The position numbers and the translations under genes are program-made. From assembly GCF_049651805.1 (NCBI RefSeq), contig NZ_JBASCU010000017.1:124001-188000 (forward strand): 64,000 bases of DNA, written 5' to 3'. Position 1 is the stretch's first letter; the number at the start of each line of letters is the position of its first letter. This document shows, piece by piece, positions 17,672-25,417 of this stretch. This DNA is from Pseudolysinimonas_A sp049651805. GTDB taxonomy: Bacteria > Actinomycetota > Actinomycetes > Actinomycetales > Microbacteriaceae. The notes beneath the pieces are model-generated. The model saw only the letters and a program-made list of their open reading frames with translations. It did not search any database and was not told where the DNA came from.

Positions 17672-18109
17672 TCAGGTTCGGCTGATCGAGAGCACGACGA
17701 GGGAAGGCGGCGCGGGCGGCGCAAGTGCAGCCGCCTTGGCGGCGAGATCGACAAGGATCTGATGGAGCAAACTGCGACGGGTCAGGATCAGGTCGGCGAC
17801 GAGGAGTGCCACGGCAACCTGCACGACCAGCAGACACGCCACGGCGACCACCCCCAGGGTCGGCGCGCACGCCACACCGCACGGTTCGCGGCTCAGCGGG
17901 GGCGTGCCTCGATCGCGGGCCGAGGTCGTGACTTGGTCGGGCGACGGTGCCGTCTGCGCCGCCACGGCCACCTTGCTTGAACCGCTCGCGGAGTAGCCGG
18001 CCCCGTGGTTGAGGGCCAGCAGACAGACGACGAGGGCGGCAACACCGAGCACACCGAGCGCCAGCCGGCGCAGCACGCGCCGGTCAGCGTGCGTGGTCAC
18101 ACTCGTCAT
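17672..18109 (-). CDS. DUF6153-like small membrane protein
   Basis: 145 residues from ATG 18109, preceded by GGGAGG six bases upstream. Layout: N-terminal membrane segment (LALGVLGVAALVVCLLAL), a ~50-residue extracytoplasmic loop with two cysteines (CGVACAP), a second membrane segment, and the C-terminal end PPSLVVLSISRT. The protein at 23141-23581 has the same layout and nearly the same last 12 residues, which I recognise as DUF6153. Function unknown. It heads the leftward cytochrome c operon, just across from a CsoR-type operator. Confidence 0.75.
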   Translation of the reverse strand: MTSVTTHADRRVLRRLALGVLGVAALVVCLLALNHGAGYSASGSSKVAVAAQTAPSPDQVTTSARDRGTPPLSREPCGVACAPTLGVVAVACLLVVQVAVALLVADLILTRRSLLHQILVDLAAKAAALAPPAPPSLVVLSISRT

Positions 18110-18288
18110 CCGCACCTCCCGGGCCTCCCGACGATCTCCGGAGCCCTGTCGATCTAAGAATCATAGTCGGGCACCCCGGTCGCCGACGCCGTCCGGGAGC
18201 TCCGGAGACCTGCGGCGATCGCGGGCGATCGCGAATCGCCGAGCGTCCAGCAATCCGATCCTGCCTCGGCGACCGAGACATCCGTCCC

Positions 18289-18307
18289 ATACCCCACTAG
18301 GGTATAC
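18289..18307. promoter_or_regulatory. CsoR-type copper operator upstream of the 491-aa membrane protein
   Basis: ATACCCCACTAGGGTATAC: six-base arms ATACCC/GGGTAT around a five-base centre, the form of CsoR operators. It sits 49 bp before the start at 18356, between divergent operons, so it may control one or both. A second copy with the same arms and spacing lies before copA, and csoR itself is encoded at 22721-23041. Confidence 0.7.
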
Positions 18308-18355
18308 GCGAGACGCCTTCGTCGGCGGTCTCGGTCCCACGTCGGGGAGGAGAAC

Positions 18356-19831
18356 ATGTTGTCGGAGTCTGACCGTCACGTCACGGAACCGGGACTGAAC
18401 GGGAGGGAGGCAGTGGCCGCGGCGATCGGTGCCGGCGCCGGCCTTCTCTCCGCCTATTGGGACGATGCCTGGCACACCACTCTGGGCCGCGACAGCGCCC
18501 TGATCCCCCCGCACCTGCTGCTGTACTCGTCCATCGTGTTCGTGGGGCTGGTGTTGGCCGTTTGGGGAATCCGGGTGCTGCGGCACGGGCGCTCGCTGCG
18601 CGCCCTCCTGAGCACCCCGGGCTTCGCACTCGCCGCAGCGGCGGCCGCGGCCACGGTCGTCGCTGCTCCCGCGGACGCCTTCTGGCATAACGCCTTCGGT
18701 CGTGACGCGGTCCTGTGGTCGCCTCCGCACCTGCTCTCGGTCATCGCCACGATCGTCCTTCTGGTGGCGTTGTTGATCGGGCTGGATGCGCGCGCCGGGC
18801 TGGCGGCCCGCGCGTCGCTCGGTGCCGCCCTTCTCGGCGCGTCTCAGATCGTGGTCATGGAGTACGACACCGATGTCCCCCAATTCGCCGAGGTGTTCTA
18901 TCTGCCGTTGCTCATCGCCACCGCGTTGGGTACGGCGTGGGTCATCACGGCGCTGACGGCGGACCGGCGTGCGCTCCCGGCTGCCGTCGCCGGCTACCTC
19001 GCGTTTCGGATGATCGTGCTGGCCGCCCTCGGGGCGGTGGGCTGGATTGCGCCGGATGCACCTCTGGCGCTGGTGGGGCTGTTCGCCCTCACCATCCCCG
19101 TCGGGCCGTGGCGGTGGATCCTGGCGGCAGCGGCGATCGGCATCCTGCACGTCGCCGCGTCGGTGACCGGCCTCAGCAGCGTGGGACTCGTCCCCGTCGC
19201 CCAGTCGCTGGTGGTCGTCGGAGCAGTTCTGGCTGCAACTGCAGTGCTCCTGGCGGTGAGGCGGCGCCGGGTCGCGGGCGCGGGTCTCGCCGGGTTGCTC
19301 CTGGTGGTGTCGCTGGTGGCCGCGCCCGAGCCGTCACCCGCCCAGGCCCACGACCCGGGACAAGGGGCTTCGTTCGGGACCGCGACGATCACGGTCTCCG
19401 GCGAGGGCGCCGGCCTCGTAGCGGTGTCCGTCACCGACCTGGAATCCGAAACAGCGGAGAGCCCGACCCCGGTCCGAGTCGTGGCACGTCGTGCCGGTGA
19501 GTCCGTTGCCGGACCGCTGTCGGCGAGCGCCGAGCGCGCGGGCAGCTTCTCAGGGTCGGTGCAGCTGCCGCAACCTGGCCTGTGGTTCGTCTACGCCCAG
19601 TTCACCGACCGGGGGCGAACGCTTGAAGTGTGGTTGCCCGTCGATCAGATGCTCGCCTCGACCACGACTGAGCGCCGCGACCTGTACCAACCGGTCGGGG
19701 GTGCGGTCGCTCCGCCGCCCGGACAGATCCTTGTCGGTGCACTCCTGCTGGGCCTGGGCGCTGCCCTACTGATCTGGGCCGGGGCGTCAGTCACCCGCAG
19801 ACGGGCGGTCGCGACGACGACTCGGCGGTGA
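18356..19831 (+). CDS. Polytopic membrane protein with C-terminal extracytoplasmic beta domain, copper-regulated
   Basis: 491 residues. About nine or ten hydrophobic segments span residues ~20-325. An extracytoplasmic domain (~330-440) begins after a signal-like sequence ending AQAHDPGQG and looks like an immunoglobulin-type or YtkA/FixH-like beta sandwich (GLVAVSVTDLE, GSFSGSVQLPQPGLWFVYAQF). A final membrane anchor follows. Histidines in early helices (DDAWHTTLGRD, FWHNAFGRD, PPHLL twice) could bind metal. No firm family assignment. A CsoR-type operator precedes it and copA follows, so a role in copper handling, similar in idea to CopD-type importers, is inferred. Confidence 0.7.
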   Translation: MLSESDRHVTEPGLNGREAVAAAIGAGAGLLSAYWDDAWHTTLGRDSALIPPHLLLYSSIVFVGLVLAVWGIRVLRHGRSLRALLSTPGFALAAAAAAATVVAAPADAFWHNAFGRDAVLWSPPHLLSVIATIVLLVALLIGLDARAGLAARASLGAALLGASQIVVMEYDTDVPQFAEVFYLPLLIATALGTAWVITALTADRRALPAAVAGYLAFRMIVLAALGAVGWIAPDAPLALVGLFALTIPVGPWRWILAAAAIGILHVAASVTGLSSVGLVPVAQSLVVVGAVLAATAVLLAVRRRRVAGAGLAGLLLVVSLVAAPEPSPAQAHDPGQGASFGTATITVSGEGAGLVAVSVTDLESETAESPTPVRVVARRAGESVAGPLSASAERAGSFSGSVQLPQPGLWFVYAQFTDRGRTLEVWLPVDQMLASTTTERRDLYQPVGGAVAPPPGQILVGALLLGLGAALLIWAGASVTRRRAVATTTRR

Positions 19832-19915
19832 ACTCTTCTTCGCGAGGTCTTGGTCCGCCGCGGGGCCGACATCGAATTCCCGTGCTTGACGGAATATCGC
19901 CGCCACTCCACGACT

Positions 19916-19935
19916 TATACCCCCACAGGGTATAG
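19916..19935. promoter_or_regulatory. CsoR-type copper operator upstream of copA
   Basis: TATACCCCCACAGGGTATAG: arms ATACCC/GGGTAT with a five-base centre, matching the site at 18289. The TATAC and TATAG ends could themselves serve as a -10 region, which would explain repression. It lies 52 bp before the copA start at 19987. Confidence 0.72.
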
Positions 19936-19986
19936 TCGAGGATGGGGTCTGGCGCTTCGCCGCCGACCGACAGAAGGAGTGACGCC

Positions 19987-22734
19987 GTGAGTGTGTTCGT
20001 CGTGGTCGCAGCTGTATTGTTGACCGGCTTGTTGGCGTGGTACTTCTTCGCCCCGCGTGCGTCGAAACGCGCCACGGTCGAAGGCGATCTCCAGGTGCAG
20101 ACGATCACGGTCAGGGGTGGCTACTCGCCCAGCGTGATCGAGGTCGTGCAGGGCGTTCGCACCCGGTTGCTCTTCGACCGGCAGGAGGCCGGCGAGTGCT
20201 CCTCCCGAGTCGTGCTCCCGGAGTTCAAGGTCAACCAGGGCCTGCCCGCCTACGCGACGACCGCCGTGGAGTTCATGCCGGATGAGGTCGGTGACTTCGG
20301 CTTCGCGTGCGGAATGAACATGCTGCACGGCACGGTCAGGGTCGTGCCCGCATCGGCTGACGCGCCGCGGACCGCGACCGCCGTGCTCGAAGCGCCCACC
20401 GTCGACGAGACGGGCACGACCGGGTCGATCGCCGACGCGATGGACGACGACGGTGCCCAGGAGGCTGCGGAGCATGCCAAGGAGATCGCCGACCTCGGCC
20501 GTCGGGTGATCGTCGGCGCGGTGCTCACGTTGCCGGTGTTCCTCGCGGTGATGGCCCACGACGTGTTCGGGGCCTCATGGATGCCGCCGCTGCTGCTCGC
20601 ACCGTGGTTCCAATTCCTATTGGTGACGCCGGTGATGTTCTACACCGGGTGGCCGATCCACCGCACCGGGTGGCTGGCACTGGCCAACCGGCAGGCCGAG
20701 ATGAACTCGCTGATCACGCTGGGCACGATCGCCGCATACGGATTCAGCCTGGTGGCCGCCTTCATCCCCTGGGTGCTGCCCGCCGACGCACGCGGGGTCT
20801 ACTTCGAAGCGGTGGGCGTCATCCTCACCCTGATCCTGCTCGGCCGCCTCCTCGAGACCAGGGCCAAGGCCGGCACGGGCGAGGCGATCCGCACCCTGAT
20901 CGGTCTCCAGCCCCGCACCGCACGGGTGGTCCGCGGTGACAGCGAGCTGGAGATCCCGGTCGGTGACGTCGTGGTGGGCGACGTCGTGGTGATCCGCCCG
21001 GGCGAGAAACTCCCGGTCGACGGCCAGGTGACAGAAGGCAGCTCCGCGGTCGATGAGGCGATGATCACCGGAGAGCCGATCCCGGTGGTCAAGTCCGCCG
21101 GCGACACGGTGATCGGCGCGACGATCAACCAGACCGGCTCGTTCCGCTACGCGGCGACCAAGGTCGGGGCGGACACGATGCTGGCGCAGATCATCCGGCT
21201 GGTCCGTGAGGCGCAGGGCTCGAAGGCCCCGATCCAACGTCTGGCCGACAAGGTCTCCAGCTACTTCGTCCCGGCGGTCATCGCCATCGCGATCTGGACG
21301 TTCGCCGTCTGGTGGTTGATCGGACCGCCGCCGGCCGGAGTGTATGCCCTGGTTGCTGCGGTGGCCGTGCTGATCATCGCCTGCCCGTGCGCGCTCGGGC
21401 TGGCCACCCCGTTGTCCATCACCGTCGCGGCGGGCAAGGCCGCCGGCCACGGCATCCTGATCCGTTCCGCGGAGGCCCTCGAGACCGCCCACAAGGTGAA
21501 CACGGTCGTGCTGGACAAGACCGGCACCATCACCAACGGCACCCCGATCCTGACCGACGTGTTCCCGGCCGACGGATTCGACGCCGATGCGCTGCTCGCG
21601 CTGATCGCCGCCGCCGAACGCGACTCGGAGCACCCGCTGGCGACCGCGATCGTGGCCGGCGCGGAAAGCCGCGGCCTGGGCATCCCGCGGGCACGCACGT
21701 TCGAGTCGATCACCGGCCAAGGCGTGCGCGCCCACGTGGATGGCAAGACCGTGCTCGTCGGCAACGCGCGGCTGTTGGCTGCGGCCGACGTCGACGCCTC
21801 GAGCCTGACCGCGGGCATGGAAGCGCTGGCCGCCGACGGCAAGACCCCCATGCTTGTCGCCGTCGACGGGCGGCCGGCCGGCGTGGTCGGCGTGGCGGAC
21901 ACGATCAAGGACGGTTCGATCGCCGCCATCGCCGAGCTGGCAGCCCGCCGGATCGAGGTCGTGATGATGACCGGCGACAACCGCGCAACCGCTGCCGCGA
22001 TCGCGCGTCAGGTCGGCATCCGACGGGTGGTCGCGGAGGTCATGCCCGAGCACAAGGCCAGCGAGGTGCGACGCCTCCAAGCGGAAGGGCGGGTCGTCGG
22101 GATGGTCGGGGACGGCATCAACGACGCCCCCGCGCTGGCTCAGGCTGATGTCGGTTCGGCAATCGGAACCGGAACCGACGTGGCCATCGAGGCCTCCGAC
22201 ATCACCCTGATCTCAGGGAACCTCGGTGGCCTGGTCACCGCGATCGACCTGTCCCGCGCCACGATGCGCAACATCCGGCAGAACCTCGTGTTCGCGTTCG
22301 GGTATAACGTGGTCGGCATTCCCCTCGCGGCGGGCGTGCTGTATCCGGCGTTCGGGCTGCTGCTCAGCCCGGTGATCGCCGCCCTGGCGATGGCCCTGTC
22401 ATCGCTGTCCGTCGTCACCAACTCCAGCCGGCTGCGCCGGTTCACCCCCAAGCCCGTGGCCACGTCGGCTGCGGCCTCGACCACCGACCCGGTGGTCGAG
22501 ATCGGCAACCAGAAATCAGATGAGGAACATTCCATGGAACACCACACCGAGCACACGACCGGCGACACCACTCTTGTCACCGACCCGGTCTGCGGCATGA
22601 AGATCGACCCGAAGACGGCCGCGACGACGCGCGAGCACGACGGCACGACGTTCTACTTCTGCTCCACCGGCTGCGCCGACACCTTCGATGCAGATCCGCA
22701 CCGCTATGGCCACCCGCAACATGCCGCACACTGA
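19987..22734 (+). CDS. copA: Copper-exporting P1B-type ATPase with fused cupredoxin and YHS domains
   Basis: 915 residues from GTG 19987, preceded by AGAAGGAG. Order: membrane anchor (~2-20); cupredoxin-like domain (~30-130) with candidate copper ligands in GECSSR and ACGMNMLHG; P1B ATPase core with the transport motif CPC (C466-P-C468), phosphorylated aspartate D510 in DKTGT, the HP motif in SEHPLATAI, and GDGINDAPAL. After the last membrane segments comes a C-terminal YHS domain (DPVCGMKID, FYFCSTGCADTFDADP). The usual N-terminal CxxC metal-binding domain is absent and seems replaced by the cupredoxin. Predicted to export Cu(I). It overlaps csoR and has a CsoR-type operator upstream. Confidence 0.92.
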   Translation: MSVFVVVAAVLLTGLLAWYFFAPRASKRATVEGDLQVQTITVRGGYSPSVIEVVQGVRTRLLFDRQEAGECSSRVVLPEFKVNQGLPAYATTAVEFMPDEVGDFGFACGMNMLHGTVRVVPASADAPRTATAVLEAPTVDETGTTGSIADAMDDDGAQEAAEHAKEIADLGRRVIVGAVLTLPVFLAVMAHDVFGASWMPPLLLAPWFQFLLVTPVMFYTGWPIHRTGWLALANRQAEMNSLITLGTIAAYGFSLVAAFIPWVLPADARGVYFEAVGVILTLILLGRLLETRAKAGTGEAIRTLIGLQPRTARVVRGDSELEIPVGDVVVGDVVVIRPGEKLPVDGQVTEGSSAVDEAMITGEPIPVVKSAGDTVIGATINQTGSFRYAATKVGADTMLAQIIRLVREAQGSKAPIQRLADKVSSYFVPAVIAIAIWTFAVWWLIGPPPAGVYALVAAVAVLIIACPCALGLATPLSITVAAGKAAGHGILIRSAEALETAHKVNTVVLDKTGTITNGTPILTDVFPADGFDADALLALIAAAERDSEHPLATAIVAGAESRGLGIPRARTFESITGQGVRAHVDGKTVLVGNARLLAAADVDASSLTAGMEALAADGKTPMLVAVDGRPAGVVGVADTIKDGSIAAIAELAARRIEVVMMTGDNRATAAAIARQVGIRRVVAEVMPEHKASEVRRLQAEGRVVGMVGDGINDAPALAQADVGSAIGTGTDVAIEASDITLISGNLGGLVTAIDLSRATMRNIRQNLVFAFGYNVVGIPLAAGVLYPAFGLLLSPVIAALAMALSSLSVVTNSSRLRRFTPKPVATSAAASTTDPVVEIGNQKSDEEHSMEHHTEHTTGDTTLVTDPVCGMKIDPKTAATTREHDGTTFYFCSTGCADTFDADPHRYGHPQHAAH

Positions 22735-23041
22735 ACACTCGCCGACAGTGGATCACAGCACGCACGGATACATCGGCAACAAGGATGCGCTGCTGAGTCG
22801 GCTTCGGAAGATCGAAGGCCAGGTCCGTGGGCTGGGGAGAATGGTCGATGGCGACACCTACTGCATCGACGTCTTGACTCAGGTCGCGGCCACCACCAAG
22901 GCACTCGAGGCGGTGGCGCTTGCGCTCCTGGAGGATCACCTCACGCACTGCGTCGCCGAAGCCACCGCACAAGGTGGCCCGGTCGCGGAGGAGAAGCTGC
23001 GCGAGGCCACCGCAGCGATCGCGCGACTGGTGCGGTCGTAA
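22721..23041 (+). CDS. csoR: Copper-sensing transcriptional repressor CsoR
   Basis: 106 residues from ATG 22721; in-frame ATGs at 22688 and 22706 are alternatives, and none has a clear ribosome site. The core LLSRLRKIEGQVRGLGRMV and the Cys-His-Cys ligands in TYCIDVLTQ and LEDHLTHCV are those of CsoR proteins. The four-helix CsoR fold binds operator DNA until Cu(I) occupies the Cys/His site. The gene overlaps copA by 14 bp, so autoregulation through the copA operator is likely. The two matching palindromes at 18289 and 19916 are the predicted targets. Confidence 0.92.
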   Translation: MPHTEHSPTVDHSTHGYIGNKDALLSRLRKIEGQVRGLGRMVDGDTYCIDVLTQVAATTKALEAVALALLEDHLTHCVAEATAQGGPVAEEKLREATAAIARLVRS

Positions 23042-23140
23042 GCCCCGTGCGCTCGGAGGGTGCCAGTCGGTCCTCGCTGCCATCGAGACGGACGGTGGCT
23101 TCAGGCGATCTGACGGTAACGCAGCTACGCTAGGAGTGGG

Positions 23141-23581
23141 ATGGTGACACTTTCAGCGATTCGAGCGGCCGCATACCCGCGCACCGCGGCGGTGCGGACG
23201 GCGATGCTGAGTCTCCTCAGCATCGCCGCGGTCGTCGTCGGCCTCCTGGCGATGCACCCCTTCAGCCCTGACGAAACGACCCACATCCCGGCTGCGGCGG
23301 TATCGTCGATGGAGCACCAAGCGGGTGCGGCCGCCCGCTCTGCAGAACCGCCCGCGACATCGGGTGACTGCGGCACATCTGGCTGTGAGCCGATGCACGC
23401 CATGGGCTTCATGATCTGCGTTCTCGCCCTCATCCTCGCCTCCGTGGCATTCGCGGCAGCGCCCTACGTCACGCGCTGGTTGGCGAGACTGCGGTCCGGT
23501 GGCCGAGTGCTGCACTCCGCCCTGCGGGCAGCGCTCCCAGTCCCGCCCTCTCTGATAGCCCTTTCCATCAGTAGAACGTGA
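23141..23581 (+). CDS. DUF6153 family small membrane protein
   Basis: 146 residues from ATG 23141, preceded by AGGAG. N-terminal membrane segment (SLLSIAAVVVGLLAM), an extracytoplasmic loop with histidine, cysteine and methionine residues (SMEHQAG, CGTSGCEPMHAMGFM), a second membrane segment, and the C-terminus PPSLIALSISRT. It shares layout and C-terminal end with the protein at 17672-18109, so the island carries two diverged copies. Cys/His/Met in the loop suit copper binding, but the family has no assigned function. It lies between csoR and the DUF305 lipoprotein gene. Confidence 0.8.
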   Translation: MVTLSAIRAAAYPRTAAVRTAMLSLLSIAAVVVGLLAMHPFSPDETTHIPAAAVSSMEHQAGAAARSAEPPATSGDCGTSGCEPMHAMGFMICVLALILASVAFAAAPYVTRWLARLRSGGRVLHSALRAALPVPPSLIALSISRT

Positions 23582-23671
23582 TTCGGCCCAGCCTGCGGTC
23601 ACGCAGGCGTGCCTGTGCGCGCATCCGCGCGCCCAAATCCGAATCGACTCAACTGAAAGAAAGCAACCATC

Positions 23672-24289
23672 ATGAAGTTTCGCACCGCAGCGATCGCCTC
23701 AACGGCGCTCGCCATCGCACTCGTACTCGCCGGATGTTCCATGGCTGGAATGGACGGCATGGAAGGAATGGAAGGCATGGAAGGCGGGAGCAGCGCCTCG
23801 CCCTCCTCGGCGCCTATCGACACCACCTTCAACGCCGCAGATGAAACGTTCGCGAGTGGCATGATCCCTCATCACGAACAAGCTGTCGAGATGGCCTCCA
23901 TGGTGCTCGACAAGGAGGGCGTCGACCCGCGAGTCGTCGCCCTGGCCGAGCGGATAGTAGCCGCTCAACAGCCCGAGATCGATCTCCTCACCTCGTGGCT
24001 GGAAGCATGGGGCGTGGGCTCCGACATCGGCGGAATGGAAGGAATGGATCACAGCGGAGGGGCCATGATGTCGGAAGACGACATGGCCGCTCTCGAAGCC
24101 GCGACCGGCTCCGAGGCCTCGAAGCTGTTCCTCGAGCAGATGGTCCAGCACCACACCGGCGCCATCGCGATGGCTCAGCAAGAACTGGACAACGGTGAGA
24201 ACCCTGCCGCGCTCGAACTCGCGCAGACGATCATCGACGACCAGACGGCGGAGATCGCCGAGATTCAGGAGCTTCTCGCGCAGCTGTGA
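23672..24289 (+). CDS. DUF305 lipoprotein with methionine-rich segment
   Basis: 205 residues. A signal peptide ends in the lipobox VLAGC (C22). A methionine-rich repeat (MAGMDGMEGMEGMEGG, ~23-40) comes next and could bind Cu(I). The DUF305 helical domain has two HH motifs: GMIPHHEQAVEMA and MVQHHTGAIAMA, the four-helix ferritin-like pattern of this family. DUF305 proteins are commonly linked to copper resistance, and this context agrees. Predicted to hold or buffer copper outside the membrane. AAAGAAAG precedes the start. Confidence 0.88.
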   Translation: MKFRTAAIASTALAIALVLAGCSMAGMDGMEGMEGMEGGSSASPSSAPIDTTFNAADETFASGMIPHHEQAVEMASMVLDKEGVDPRVVALAERIVAAQQPEIDLLTSWLEAWGVGSDIGGMEGMDHSGGAMMSEDDMAALEAATGSEASKLFLEQMVQHHTGAIAMAQQELDNGENPAALELAQTIIDDQTAEIAEIQELLAQL

Positions 24290-24343
24290 GTTCGTCAGGG
24301 GGTGGTCGCACACGGCTGCCCCCTGACCCTCACATCGCCTGAG

Positions 24344-25213
24344 ATGACAGCCATGAGCGCACGACTTGTCGCGACCGCTTTCGTCCTGATGACCCTCGCC
24401 GGATGCGCGGTCGCATCGCCTCAAGATGCCGCTCCGGCGGCACTCACCCACATTCACGGGCTCGCCTTCGACTCGGGACAGGATGCGCTCGTCGTCGCCA
24501 CGCACGGCGGCGTCTTCCGGCTCGACATCCAAGAGACCCCCGCCGCCGTCACCGGGCCGGTCGGCGACCTCGACATCGATGCGATGGGTTTCACGCTCGT
24601 CGGCGACGTCGCCTACGCGTCGGGCCATCCGGGCCCGTCGACGCCCGCCACGTTCGGCAGCCCAAGCCTTGGGCTGATCCGCTCGGCGGACGGTGGGGCG
24701 AGCTGGACGAACGTCTCGCTGGTCGGCACGACCGACTTCCACGACCTGGCGATCAGCGAATCCCGGGTCAGCAGGATCTACGGGCTAGCCGGCTCCACCG
24801 TGGAGCGGAGCGACGATGGTGGCCTCTCCTGGACGAGCGTCGCGACGATCGGCGCTCGCGACATCCTCAGTCCGGCCGGCGACTCGGACACCCTGTTCGC
24901 GACCACCCCGGAGGGCCTCATGGTGAGCCGGGATGGGGGCGCGACCTTCACCCTCGTGCCGGACTCGCCGCCGCTCTATCTGGTCGGCGACGGAGGAACG
25001 GAACACGGAGGCCTCGTCGGGATCGACACCGCAGGAACCGTCTGGACCCGAAGCGAGGGAGCCGGAACGTGGAGTGCCGGCGGTCAGGTCTCTGGAACGC
25101 CCCAAGCGATGCTCGTCGTACCCACAAGCGGACGACTGATCGTCGCCGACGACCGCGGCATCTCAGCTTCGGACGACGACGGAGGTACCTGGACCGTGCT
25201 GTGGACAAGCTGA
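24344..25213 (+). CDS. F510_1955-type lipoprotein with BNR/sortilin-like repeats
   Basis: 289 residues from ATG 24344 (ATG 24353 is equally possible; no strong ribosome site). Lipobox LAGC gives lipid-anchored Cys21. The rest forms a beta-propeller with sialidase-like Asp-box repeats (SADGGASWTNV, RSDDGGLSWTSV, SRDGGATFTLV, SDDDGGTWTVL) and an opening motif LTHIHGLAFD typical of the F510_1955 group. No hydrolase residues are evident, so glycosidase in the family label should not be taken as function. The genomic link to copper genes suggests an exported scaffold or metal-binding role. Confidence 0.78.
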   Translation: MTAMSARLVATAFVLMTLAGCAVASPQDAAPAALTHIHGLAFDSGQDALVVATHGGVFRLDIQETPAAVTGPVGDLDIDAMGFTLVGDVAYASGHPGPSTPATFGSPSLGLIRSADGGASWTNVSLVGTTDFHDLAISESRVSRIYGLAGSTVERSDDGGLSWTSVATIGARDILSPAGDSDTLFATTPEGLMVSRDGGATFTLVPDSPPLYLVGDGGTEHGGLVGIDTAGTVWTRSEGAGTWSAGGQVSGTPQAMLVVPTSGRLIVADDRGISASDDDGGTWTVLWTS

Positions 25214-25417
25214 TGCGCCGCGCGGCGACTCGACCGCGGCGGTCAGGTCCGCAGCCCTCGTGTCGACCGTGACCTCGCCCGTATCAGCATCAGCATCAGC
25301 ACCCGTCTGCCCCGCGCGCACCCGGTAGCCGACGACAGGGTAGGACTTTCGCCTCTCCCCCAACAACAGTCACCCGACAAAAATTGGCTGAGAACCGGCC
25401 GACGAGAAAGAACCGAT

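Noticed and set aside
25325..25350. Possible third CsoR operator before the multicopper oxidase
   Set aside because: ACCCGGTA and AGGGTAG are present but with the wrong spacing and imperfect arms compared with the two clear sites.
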